From assembly GCA_023416055.1 (NCBI GenBank), contig JAEZIH010000101.1:1-10107 (forward strand): 10,107 bases of DNA, read 5' to 3'. How positions within the stretch are numbered: the stretch's first letter is position 1; each line of letters opens with the position of its first letter. The position numbers and the translations under genes were made by a program. Under the pieces are notes generated by a model, which had not been told where the DNA came from, made no database searches, and saw only the letters and a program-made list of their open reading frames with translations. Positions 1 to 6,848 of the stretch are shown here, piece by piece. The DNA comes from Pseudomonadota bacterium (lineage in GTDB: Bacteria > Pseudomonadota > Alphaproteobacteria > Caulobacterales > Caulobacteraceae).

Positions 1-405
<405 letters not shown>

Positions 406-547
406 GCCGTTCCCGGGCGCCTCAAATCCCTGTCATCCGGGCGTCAAACGGGTGACGGCGGTTTCCAACCGGCCCGGATTTTGCGATAGGCTCGACAGAT
501 CGGCGGGGGGCGTCCCGCTGATTCCCACTTTCTGAGGAAGGCGCGCC
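406..547 (+). other. mreB-mreC spacer with two small hairpins, one GANTC site and the mreC ribosome binding site
   Basis: This 142-base spacer is the longest gap in the cluster. It can fold into a 9-bp imperfect stem (430-438 with 450-458, two G-U pairs, 11-base loop), immediately followed by a perfect 5-bp stem (459-463 with 467-471, loop TCC). A short ATTTTG run follows at 478-483. This resembles a weak attenuator or an mRNA processing site; the T run is too short for a confident intrinsic terminator. A GATTC (GANTC, the CcrM methylation target in Caulobacterales) lies at 520-524. The Shine-Dalgarno GAGGAAG (534-540) precedes the mreC start by 7 bases. GTGACGG at 452-458 matches the Caulobacter -35 motif TTGACGS at 6 of 7 positions, but no matching -10 lies at the required distance, so no promoter is called. 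Confidence 0.4.
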
Positions 548-1543
548 GTGGCGTTTCGCGACGGACCGTTCGAGAACATCAAGGTGCCGCTGGTCTGGAC
601 CGCGGCCGTGGCCGTCGTCGTCGCGGCGATCGGCTGCGTTCTCCTGCTGGTCAGCGACGCCCGCGCCCGCACCTCCCCATACCAGCCGGTCCGCGCCGGG
701 GTGGAGACCGTGGCGGGACCCGTCGGCGGCGTCTTCGCCGCGCCGGTCCGCTGGTTCGGGCACGCCTCCGACTACATCGGCGGCTATTTCTTCGCCGTTT
801 CCGAAAACCGCCGCCTCAAGCGCGAACTCGCCGAGCTGCAGCCGTGGCGCGACCAGGCCATCGCCCTGAAGAACGTCAACGCCCGCTACGAGGCCATGCT
901 CGGCATCCGGCCCGAACCGCCGGTGGCCATGCTGACGGCGCGTTCGATCACCGACACGCGGGGCCCGTTCTCGCGCGCCCGCCTGCTGGACGTCGGCTCG
1001 GCCCGGGGCGCCAAGGTCGGCAACCCGGTCATCAACGAACACGGCCTGGTCGGCCGTGTCGTCGGCGTCTCGCCCAACGTCAGCCGCATGCTGCTGCTCA
1101 CCGACGTGGCCAGCCGCACGCCTGTGCTGATCGACCGCACCGACGCCCGCGCCCTGCTGACCGGCGACGGCTCCGGCAATCCGCGGCTGGAGTTCGTGCG
1201 CGGCGTGGGCTCCGTCCAGGTCGGCGACCGCATCCTGTCCTCGGGCGACGGCGGCGGCTTGCCGCGCGGCGTGCCGATCGGCGTGGCCGCCAAGGGCATC
1301 GACGGCTCCTGGCGGGTCAAGCTGTTCAGCGACCGCGGCGCCATCGACTACGTCAAGGTGCTCAGGTTCGAGGACTTCGGCCAGCTGGTCGACCCCGAGG
1401 CGCTCAACGCCCCGCCGCTGGCAGGGCTCGACACCCTTCCTGACGCGACTCCGGCCCAGGCGGCGGCGGCCCGGGATGCTGCGGCCCGCCGCGAGGCGGC
1501 CCGCCAGGAAGCCGCCGCCCGTGCAGCGGGAGGCGCCGAATGA
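548..1543 (+). CDS. mreC: MreC, elongasome scaffold protein
   Basis: The protein is 331 residues. MreC is a bitopic inner-membrane protein whose periplasmic domain links MreB/MreD to PBP2 and RodA. Visible order: short cytoplasmic N-terminus, one membrane helix (about 14-35), a coiled coil (about 84-117, ENRRLKRELAEL), then the two-barrel MreC domain (about 120-275). Hallmarks are VINEHGLVGRVVGVSPN near 161-177, LLLTDVASRTPVLIDR near 183-197, and ILSSGDGGGLPRGVPIGV near 229-245. The start is GTG at 548, chosen because GAGGAAG lies 7 bases upstream and the membrane helix follows at the right distance. The last 45 residues or so (from about 286) are a Pro/Ala/Arg-rich tail beyond the conserved domain, probably disordered. 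The stop overlaps the mreD start (ATGA), which suggests translational coupling. Confidence 0.96.
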   Translation: MAFRDGPFENIKVPLVWTAAVAVVVAAIGCVLLLVSDARARTSPYQPVRAGVETVAGPVGGVFAAPVRWFGHASDYIGGYFFAVSENRRLKRELAELQPWRDQAIALKNVNARYEAMLGIRPEPPVAMLTARSITDTRGPFSRARLLDVGSARGAKVGNPVINEHGLVGRVVGVSPNVSRMLLLTDVASRTPVLIDRTDARALLTGDGSGNPRLEFVRGVGSVQVGDRILSSGDGGGLPRGVPIGVAAKGIDGSWRVKLFSDRGAIDYVKVLRFEDFGQLVDPEALNAPPLAGLDTLPDATPAQAAAARDAAARREAARQEAAARAAGGAE

Positions 1544-2058
1544 GACGCCCCGTCGCGGTCCGCGTCGTCGGGCCGATGCAGTGGATCGTCTACCCGGCCC
1601 TGATCGCCATCGCCGCGACCATCATCCTGCAGACCCCGGTCGAACTGTTCGGCCTGCATCTGCCGGAGCCGGTCATTCCCATGGTGCTGGCCTTCGCCTG
1701 GCCGCTGATCCGGCCGTCGGTGCTGGGCCCGATCGCCCTGACCGGCCTCGGCCTGCTGCTTGACATTCTCACCTACGGCCCCCTCGGCCTGTGGGGGCTG
1801 ACCTTCCTGGCGGTCTACAGCGTGGTCCTCGCCTCGCGCAGCTTCCTGGCGGGGCAGGAGACGGCGGTCCTGTTCGTCTGGTACGCTGCCTGCTGCCTGT
1901 TGGCCTTCGTCCTCGCCTATATCGTCATGGCCGTCATCGCCCCGACGCCGGCCAGCCTGATCTCGGTCTTCCTCCAGCTGCTCCCGACCCTCCTCCTGTT
2001 CCCCTTCGCGCATCGCCTGATCGAGCGCTTCGAGGACGGCGACGTGAGGTTCCGATGA
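1540..2058 (+). CDS. mreD: MreD, rod-shape membrane protein
   Basis: MreD is a small polytopic inner-membrane protein that works with MreC in the elongasome. The product is 172 residues, close to the usual 160-180, and very hydrophobic, with about five predicted membrane helices (roughly 15-32, 43-75, 84-103, 108-135, 138-158). The family signature is visible as GLLLDILTYGPLGLWGL at about 70-86, a conserved Asp followed by PLG. The C-terminus is short and charged. The ATG at 1540 lies within the mreC stop as ATGA and has GGGAGG at 1528-1533, 6 bases upstream, which decides the start. The stop TGA (2056-2058) in turn overlaps the ATG of a 30-codon frame that runs to the mrdA start. Position and topology make the identification firm even though MreD sequences diverge quickly. 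Confidence 0.94.
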   Translation: MRRPVAVRVVGPMQWIVYPALIAIAATIILQTPVELFGLHLPEPVIPMVLAFAWPLIRPSVLGPIALTGLGLLLDILTYGPLGLWGLTFLAVYSVVLASRSFLAGQETAVLFVWYAACCLLAFVLAYIVMAVIAPTPASLISVFLQLLPTLLLFPFAHRLIERFEDGDVRFR

Positions 2059-2147
2059 TCCGCCTTCGCCAGCCCCACCCGGGCCAGGTCGAGCCGCGTT
2101 CGCGGACGAAGTGCTGTGAAGCTCCCGCCGGGAGCGCAGCAGGATGA
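2055..2147 (+). CDS. Putative 30-residue micro-ORF coupling mreD to mrdA
   Basis: No family is recognised. The frame begins at ATG 2055, overlapping the mreD stop as ATGA, and ends at TGA 2145-2147, overlapping the mrdA ATG 2144 as ATGA. It therefore fills the mreD-mrdA gap exactly. GAGG at 2046-2049 lies 5 bases before its ATG, a good Shine-Dalgarno. The product starts MIRLRQPHPGQ, is rich in Arg, Pro, Ala and Gly, has a Cys-Cys pair at residues 20-21, and shows no membrane segment or signal peptide. Codons 23-27 form the hairpin that covers the mrdA Shine-Dalgarno, so the likeliest role, if any, is to carry ribosomes from mreD into mrdA rather than to make a working protein. Chance cannot be excluded: at this GC content short open frames are common. 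Conservation in relatives would decide. Confidence 0.35.
   Translation: MIRLRQPHPGQVEPRSRTKCCEAPAGSAAG
2121..2135 (+). promoter_or_regulatory. Hairpin sequestering the mrdA Shine-Dalgarno
   Basis: GCTCCC (2121-2126) and GGGAGC (2130-2135) form a perfect 6-bp, GC-rich stem with loop GCC. The right arm holds GGGAG (2130-2134), the only good Shine-Dalgarno for the mrdA ATG at 2144 (9-base spacing). When folded it should limit ribosome entry at mrdA. A ribosome translating the micro-ORF through codons 23-27 would melt it. No T run follows, so it is not an intrinsic terminator. The inverted repeat is seen directly; the regulatory role is inferred. Confidence 0.45.
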
Positions 2148-4105
2148 GTTCGGAACCCTCCATCTTCTTCTCCGACACCAATGAGCGGCAGGGATCCTTC
2201 CTGCGCCGCACCTTCGTGCTGGGCGGACTGACCGCGGTCGGCGGCGTCGCCCTGACGGGGCGCCTGGCCCAGCTCCAGGTGGTGCAGGCCGGGGAGTACG
2301 CGACCCTCGCCACGAACAACCAGTTCAACTTCCGCCTGGTCCCGCCGCCCCGCGGGCGCGTCCTCGACCGCAACGGCGTCGTCATCGCCGGCAACCGGCC
2401 CAGCTTCCGCGTCCTCATCGTGCGCGACGAGACCAAGGACCTCGACCAGACCCTCGACCTGCTCGGCCGCCTGCTGCCCGACACGGTGGAACGCCGGCGC
2501 TCGATCATCCGTGACGTCAACGCGGCCCCGCGCTTCTCGCCCGTGCCGGTCAAGTCCGACCTGACCTGGGAGGAGTTCGCCAAGGTGAACCTCTACGCCA
2601 ACGAGCTTCCCGGCGTGATGGCGGACATGAACGAGGCGCGCTTCTACCCCTTCGGCGGCGCCTTCGCCCACGTCATCGGGTACGTCGCCAAGCCCAACGA
2701 TCGCGACATCAAGGCCATCCGGGATCGCGGCGAGAAGGTGCCGGAGATCCTCTACAATCCGGGCTTCCGCATCGGACGCCAGGGCGTCGAGAAGGCTCTC
2801 GACCTGGACCTTCGCGGCGAGGCGGGCGGCGTTCGCGTGGAGGTGGACGCCCGCGGCCGGGTCGTGGCCGAGGACGTCGGCGGATCGCGCCCGGCCGTGC
2901 CGGGCAAGGACGTCGTCCTGACCCTGGATACCGACATCCAGAACCGCGCGCTGGAGGTGTTCGGCGAGGAGGCCGGCAGCTGCGTCGTCATGGACGTGCG
3001 CAACGGCGACATCCTGGCCATGGTCTCGGCGCCCTCGTTCGACCCCAACCTGTTCGTCAGCGGCGTTCCCACCCGTATCTACCGGGCCTGGGCGGACTAC
3101 GAGCGCCGGCCGCTGCTCGACAAGGCCATCACCGGGGTCTTCGCGCCGGGCTCGACCTTCAAGCCGGTGACCGGCCTGGCGGCCCTGGTCCGCGGAGCCA
3201 ACCCGGATCGCCGCATCACCTGCACCGGGGGCTTCTACCTGGGACGCCGCTTCGCCTGCCACGCCACCCACGGCCCGCAGGACATGCGCGACGCCATCAA
3301 GAACTCCTGCAACGTCTATTTCATGACCCTGGCGGTCGAGATGGGGCCGGACGCCATCGCGGAGGTGGCGCGGACCATGGGGTTCGGCCAGACCTTCGAC
3401 ATCGGCATCGACGGCCAGAAGCCGGGCCTCGTCCCCGACCGCGAGTGGCGACGCCGCAACCCCGTCCGGGGCGACGGCCGCTGGTATCCCGGCGAGACCC
3501 CCAGCTACGGCATCGGCCAGGGCGCCCTGACGGTGAATGCGCTCCAACTGGCGGTCTACACCTCGCGGCTGGCCAACGGGCGCAAGGCGGTGATGCCGCG
3601 CCTGATCAAGTCAGTCGGCGGGGTTGAGCGGCCGCCGTCCGGCGAGGTGCGCGACCTGCCGTACGCCCCCGAGCTGCTGGCGGTCCTGCGGGACGGGATG
3701 AACCGGGTGACGGACGTCGGCGGCACCGGCTTCCGCAACAGCCAGCTGGGCCTGGGCGCCGTCCGCATGGCGGGCAAGACCGGCACCGCCCAGGCGCGCA
3801 ACTACGGCTCGGGGTCCCGCAAGGGCGCCGGCCGTCCCTGGCGCGAGAAGGACCACAACCTCTTCATCGCCTATGCGCCGATCGACGCGCCGCGCTACGC
3901 CGTCTCCGTCATCGTCCAGCACGGCGGCATGGGCGGCGGCACGGCCGGCGCGCCTCGCGCGCGGGAAGTGATGAAGGTCGCCCTGCTCAAGGACCCCGAG
4001 ATCCGGCAGCGCATCGAGCAGGCGGGCTTCGCCGAGACCGAGGATCCGGGCTCCCATGACGCGGACGCCCTTGCGACCGGAGCGCCGGCCGGAGGCCCCC
4101 AATGA
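2144..4105 (+). CDS. mrdA: Penicillin-binding protein 2, elongation transpeptidase
   Basis: PBP2 is the class B transpeptidase (4,3 cross-linking of peptidoglycan in the periplasm) of the elongation machinery and the partner of RodA. The product is 653 residues; E. coli PBP2 is 633. A short cytoplasmic N-terminus is followed by one membrane anchor (about 22-44). The PBP dimer or pedestal domain (about 65-240) has the PPPRGRVLDRNG motif at 67-78. The transpeptidase domain (about 265-620) carries all three active-site motifs: S337-T-F-K340 (nucleophile Ser337), S388-C-N390 and K545-T-G-T548. After about residue 629 comes a short acidic, Ala/Gly-rich tail. The start is fixed: an in-frame TGA lies at 2117-2119 and no other start codon follows before ATG 2144. 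The stop overlaps the rodA start. It is called PBP2 rather than the division paralogue FtsI because of the mre/rodA context. Confidence 0.96.
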   Translation: MSSEPSIFFSDTNERQGSFLRRTFVLGGLTAVGGVALTGRLAQLQVVQAGEYATLATNNQFNFRLVPPPRGRVLDRNGVVIAGNRPSFRVLIVRDETKDLDQTLDLLGRLLPDTVERRRSIIRDVNAAPRFSPVPVKSDLTWEEFAKVNLYANELPGVMADMNEARFYPFGGAFAHVIGYVAKPNDRDIKAIRDRGEKVPEILYNPGFRIGRQGVEKALDLDLRGEAGGVRVEVDARGRVVAEDVGGSRPAVPGKDVVLTLDTDIQNRALEVFGEEAGSCVVMDVRNGDILAMVSAPSFDPNLFVSGVPTRIYRAWADYERRPLLDKAITGVFAPGSTFKPVTGLAALVRGANPDRRITCTGGFYLGRRFACHATHGPQDMRDAIKNSCNVYFMTLAVEMGPDAIAEVARTMGFGQTFDIGIDGQKPGLVPDREWRRRNPVRGDGRWYPGETPSYGIGQGALTVNALQLAVYTSRLANGRKAVMPRLIKSVGGVERPPSGEVRDLPYAPELLAVLRDGMNRVTDVGGTGFRNSQLGLGAVRMAGKTGTAQARNYGSGSRKGAGRPWREKDHNLFIAYAPIDAPRYAVSVIVQHGGMGGGTAGAPRAREVMKVALLKDPEIRQRIEQAGFAETEDPGSHDADALATGAPAGGPQ

Positions 4106-5259
4106 CAGCTTCCGCCCTGACCCGTCCCGGCGAGCGCGACCGCATCTCGACCAAGATCACCGAGCTGGACTGGCGCGTCGTCGGCCTGCTGTGCGTCATC
4201 GCCGGCGTCGGCGGGGCGATGCAGTACTCGATCGCCGGCGGCCACTGGCAGCCGTGGGCGGCCGATCACCTGATCCGTTTCGGCGTCCTGCTGGCGGCCA
4301 TGCTGGGCATGGCTCTGGTGCATCCGAAGTGGTGGTTCCGCGCCGCCTACCCCCTGTACGGCCTCGTGCTCGTCCTTGTGTTGATGATCGAGTTCACCCC
4401 GCTGGGCTACACCGCCGGCGGCGCCCGCAACTGGCTGAACCTCGGCGTCATACGCATCCAGCCGGCCGAGTTCATGAAGCTGGGCCTCGTCCTTGCTCTG
4501 GCCCGCTGGTACCACAACCACTCGGCCCAGGACGCGCGCTGGTCGTGGAAGCTGCTGATCCCGGCGGGAATGATCGGCGTGCCCTTCCTCCTCGTGGCCA
4601 AGCAGCCCGACCTCGGCTCGGCCATGATCATCGGCCTGACCGGCGCGGCGGTGATGTTCGTCGCGGGTCTCAGCTGGCGGGTCATCGCGGCCGCCGGGGC
4701 CGCAGCGGTCGCGCTCGTTCCGCCCTTCGTCATGTTCGGGATGCACGATTACCAGCGCAACCGGGTGCTCACCTTCCTCAATCCGGAGTCCGACCCGACC
4801 GGCACGGGCTACAACATCATCCAGTCCAAGATCGCCCTCGGCTCGGGCGGCGTGCTCGGCAAGGGCTACGGCCTCGGCAGCCAGAGCCAGCTCGAGTTCC
4901 TGCCCGAGCGGCACACGGATTTCATCTTCTCGACCCTGGCCGAGGAGTTCGGCTTCCTGGGCTCCTTCACGGTCCTCGCCTGCTACGTGGCGCTCATCCT
5001 CATCGCCCTGCGCATCGCCTCCCTGGCCCACAGCCATTTCGGCCGGGTCGCCGCGGCCGGGATGACCGCCTTCTTCGCCCTGTTCGTGCTCATCAACGGG
5101 GCCATGGTCATGGGTCTGGCCCCGGTCGTCGGCGTGCCCATGCCGCTGCTTTCCTACGGCGGCTCGTCGATGATGACGGTGATGATCGGCTTCGGCCTGA
5201 TCCTCTCGACGCGAGTGCACCGCTACGCCGAGCTGCCCAAGGGCCACGGCCTGTTCTGA
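4102..5259 (+). CDS. rodA: RodA, SEDS peptidoglycan glycosyltransferase
   Basis: RodA polymerises lipid II into glycan strands in the inner membrane, in complex with PBP2. The product is 385 residues with about ten membrane helices; E. coli RodA is 370. SEDS hallmarks are visible: GGARNWLNLG and IQPAEFMKLGLVLALARWY near 105-137, KQPDLGSAM with Asp170, the RHTDFIFSTLAEEFGFLGS block with Asp273 (by position the equivalent of the essential E. coli Asp262), and the C-terminal GLAPVVGVPMPLLSYGGSSM. The N-terminal cytoplasmic stretch of about 24 residues is slightly long. The start is ATG 4102 within the mrdA stop (ATGA), preceded by GGAGG at 4091-4095 with 6-base spacing. RodA rather than FtsW is supported by the gene order. 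Expression is presumably coupled to mrdA. Confidence 0.96.
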   Translation: MTASALTRPGERDRISTKITELDWRVVGLLCVIAGVGGAMQYSIAGGHWQPWAADHLIRFGVLLAAMLGMALVHPKWWFRAAYPLYGLVLVLVLMIEFTPLGYTAGGARNWLNLGVIRIQPAEFMKLGLVLALARWYHNHSAQDARWSWKLLIPAGMIGVPFLLVAKQPDLGSAMIIGLTGAAVMFVAGLSWRVIAAAGAAAVALVPPFVMFGMHDYQRNRVLTFLNPESDPTGTGYNIIQSKIALGSGGVLGKGYGLGSQSQLEFLPERHTDFIFSTLAEEFGFLGSFTVLACYVALILIALRIASLAHSHFGRVAAAGMTAFFALFVLINGAMVMGLAPVVGVPMPLLSYGGSSMMTVMIGFGLILSTRVHRYAELPKGHGLF

Positions 5260-5287
5260 TCGGCGGTTTCGCGCGTTAGGGTCGGGC

Positions 5288-5746
5288 ATGACCGACGCCA
5301 AGGCCGATTCCGAACTCCCGAAATTCGTCCCCGACTGGGGCGACGATCCCTGTCCCCAGCCCATGCTGCCGACGGCGAGCCCCGAGCAGGCCGCGGCCCT
5401 GACCGCCGGCGTCCGCATGCGCGAGAACCCGGCCGAGTGGGCCTTCGTCCGCCTGTCCAAGCTGATCGAGGATTTCGAAAAGGGCCTAGACCGCGACGAG
5501 GAGATCGCCGCCCACCTGGTCGGCGGCCCCGGCGACGCGACCATGCTGATAGAGGACGTCGGCTTCTGGGGCCCGGACTTCATCCTCTTCACCGGCAAGA
5601 ACGCCGACGGCCGTCCGGTCCGGCTGATCCAGCACTACGCCCAGATCAACGTCCTGCTCAACGCCCGCAAGAAGCCCGAGGAACGCGAGGCCCGTCGCAT
5701 CGGCTTCCAGCTCTCGGAGCTGGTCGAGAAGACGAACCCGAAGTGA
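5288..5746 (+). CDS. Small soluble protein of unknown function, DUF6173-like
   Basis: The product is 152 residues with no signal peptide or membrane helix. It resembles, from memory, the alphaproteobacterial DUF6173 family, for which I know no established function; a profile search was not possible here. Visible blocks are a Pro-rich N-terminus (1-45), NPAEWAFVRLSKLIEDFEKGL (start 47, end 67), an acidic helix DRDEEIAAHLVGGPG, GFWGPDFILFTG (92-103), the strand-helix LIQHYAQINVLL (113-124), and RRIGFQL (136-142) near a charged C-terminus. The start ATG 5288 has AGGG at 5278-5281, 6 bases upstream. It lies only 28 bases after rodA on the same strand without a visible terminator, so it is probably co-transcribed with the rod genes. 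The next gene converges on it across the heptamer repeats. Confidence 0.85.
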   Translation: MTDAKADSELPKFVPDWGDDPCPQPMLPTASPEQAAALTAGVRMRENPAEWAFVRLSKLIEDFEKGLDRDEEIAAHLVGGPGDATMLIEDVGFWGPDFILFTGKNADGRPVRLIQHYAQINVLLNARKKPEEREARRIGFQLSELVEKTNPK

Positions 5747-5773
5747 GGCAGCAGGCATCGGGCAGCAGGCATC
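5747..5773 (+). repeat. Degenerate heptamer/14-mer direct repeat, left arm of an inverted array
   Basis: GGCAGCAGGCATC occurs twice, at 5747-5759 and 5761-5773, separated by one G (period 14). Read in sevens from 5746 it is AGGCAGC, AGGCATC, GGGCAGC, AGGCATC, that is, four imperfect units. It starts directly after the TGA of the DUF6173-like gene. The 11-mer GGCAGCAGGCA is the reverse complement of sequence present several times in the right-hand array at 5814-5850, so the two arms can pair around a loop of about 40 bases. That loop contains a further small stem, GGGGC 5775-5779 with GCCCC 5793-5797. Confidence 0.85.
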
Positions 5774-5813
5774 AGGGGCGTTCGAGCTTGATGCCCCCGC
5801 CCGCGATCTGACC

Positions 5814-5850
5814 CTGCTGCCTGCTGCCTGCTGCCTGCTGCCTGCTGCCT
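5814..5850 (+). repeat. Five-copy perfect CTGCTGC tandem array, right arm
   Basis: CTGCTGC is repeated five times without a mismatch (5814-5848) and followed by a partial unit, CT. Those two bases are also part of the pip stop codon (the complement of TAG is CTA at 5849-5851), so the array abuts the convergent gene exactly. On the other strand the unit reads GCAGCAG. Such short perfect arrays can change copy number by slippage; here that would alter only the spacer. With the left arm it could form alternative hairpins in several registers and may act as a two-way transcription stop. Confidence 0.9.
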
Positions 5851-6823
5851 AAAGCGAAGCCGCCCAGTCCGTCGCCCGCACCAGGCTGTCCACGATGCCC
5901 GGCTCGGTCGAGGCGTGGCCGGCGTCCTTGATGACGTCCAGCTTCGCTTCCGGCCATGCGCGGTGCAGCGCCCAGGCGCCTGACATCGGCGTGACCACGT
6001 CGAACCGGCCCTGGGCGATCCAGCACGGGATGTGGCGGATACGGCCGATGTTCTTCAGCAGCCAGCCTTCCTCAGGGAAGAAGCCGCCGTTGGTGAAGTA
6101 CCAGTTCTCGATCCGGGCGAAGGCCACGGCGAACTCCGGCTCCGCGAATTTATCGGGCCGGGCGTCGGGGCCGGCCACGCTGACCGTCTCGCCCTCCCAG
6201 CTCGACCAGGCCACGGCGCACCGCTCGCGCTCCGCCCGGTCCTCGCCGATCAGCCGCTTGTAATAGGCGCCCATCAGGTCGTGTCGCTCGTCCTCCGGGA
6301 TGGGGGCGACAAACCGCTCCCAGGCGTCGGGGAACAGGTTGGAGGCCCCGTCCTGATAGAACCAGTGCAGTTCCGGCCGGGTCAGCAGGAAGATGCCGCG
6401 CAGCACCAGCGCCCGCACCCGCTCGGGATGGGTGATGGCGTAGGCCATCGACAGGGTCGATCCCCAGCTGCCGCCGAACACCACCCACTTGTCCACGCCC
6501 AGCAGCTCGCGCAGCCGCTCGATGTCCTCGATCAGCGTCCAGGTGGTGTTGTCCTCCAGCGAGGCGTTCGGCCGGCTGTTGCCGCAGCCGCGCTGGTCGA
6601 ACAGGACGATGCGGTATTTGGCCGGATCGAAATAGCGGCGCATGCCCGGATTGACCGCCCCGCCGGGCCCGCCGTGCAGGACCACCACCGGCACGCCCTG
6701 CGGATTGCCGCATTCCTCGTACCAGATCTCGTGCGCCCCGCCGGTCGGCATGTAGCCGCTGGCGTAGGGCTCGATCTCGGGGAACAGCTCGCGGCGGGTC
6801 GTCTCGGGCGCGGGGAAGGCCAT
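5849..6823 (-). CDS. pip: Proline iminopeptidase (peptidase family S33)
   Basis: This enzyme removes an N-terminal proline from peptides (EC 3.4.11.5) and is normally cytoplasmic. The product is 324 residues; characterised enzymes are about 310-320. It has an alpha/beta-hydrolase fold with all expected motifs: oxyanion-hole HGGPGG (50-55), DQRGCGNS (76-83), nucleophile elbow GGSWGS with Ser119, Asp275 in GRFDVVTP, and His303 in DAGHAS. The substrate-amine glutamates of the family are also visible, as E210 in SSWEGETV and E239 in ARIENWYF. The start at 6823 (MAFPAPETTRR) is preferred because the next upstream start (6880) would add 19 atypical residues and overlap the preceding gene by 32 bases; neither has a strong Shine-Dalgarno. 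It lies 25 bases downstream of the DUF423 gene, probably in one transcript. The CTGCTGC array begins at its stop codon. Confidence 0.95.
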   Translation of the reverse strand: MAFPAPETTRRELFPEIEPYASGYMPTGGAHEIWYEECGNPQGVPVVVLHGGPGGAVNPGMRRYFDPAKYRIVLFDQRGCGNSRPNASLEDNTTWTLIEDIERLRELLGVDKWVVFGGSWGSTLSMAYAITHPERVRALVLRGIFLLTRPELHWFYQDGASNLFPDAWERFVAPIPEDERHDLMGAYYKRLIGEDRAERERCAVAWSSWEGETVSVAGPDARPDKFAEPEFAVAFARIENWYFTNGGFFPEEGWLLKNIGRIRHIPCWIAQGRFDVVTPMSGAWALHRAWPEAKLDVIKDAGHASTEPGIVDSLVRATDWAASL

Positions 6824-6848
6824 ACGGCTACTCGGTCTCTCTAAGCGA

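Noticed and set aside
844-1443. Alternative + strand frame within mreC
   Set aside because: It is a Pro/Arg/His-rich shifted reading of mreC. The MreC frame has the domain motifs, ribosome site and operon fit.
1348-2583. A 411-codon - strand frame opposite the mreC end, mreD and the mrdA start
   Set aside because: It crosses three well-supported genes on the other strand and encodes biased, domainless sequence.
1934-3547. A 537-codon - strand frame opposite mreD and mrdA
   Set aside because: It is antisense to PBP2 with its intact catalytic motifs. The composition is biased and no family is recognisable.
3895-5598. A 567-codon open frame on the - strand opposite rodA
   Set aside because: The product is a low-complexity His/Asp/Gln/Arg-rich sequence without any fold signature, lying antisense to a clear RodA. 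Long antisense frames are common in GC-rich coding DNA.
5814-5848. Heptamer array as a CRISPR
   Set aside because: The units are seven bases long and contiguous, with no spacers.
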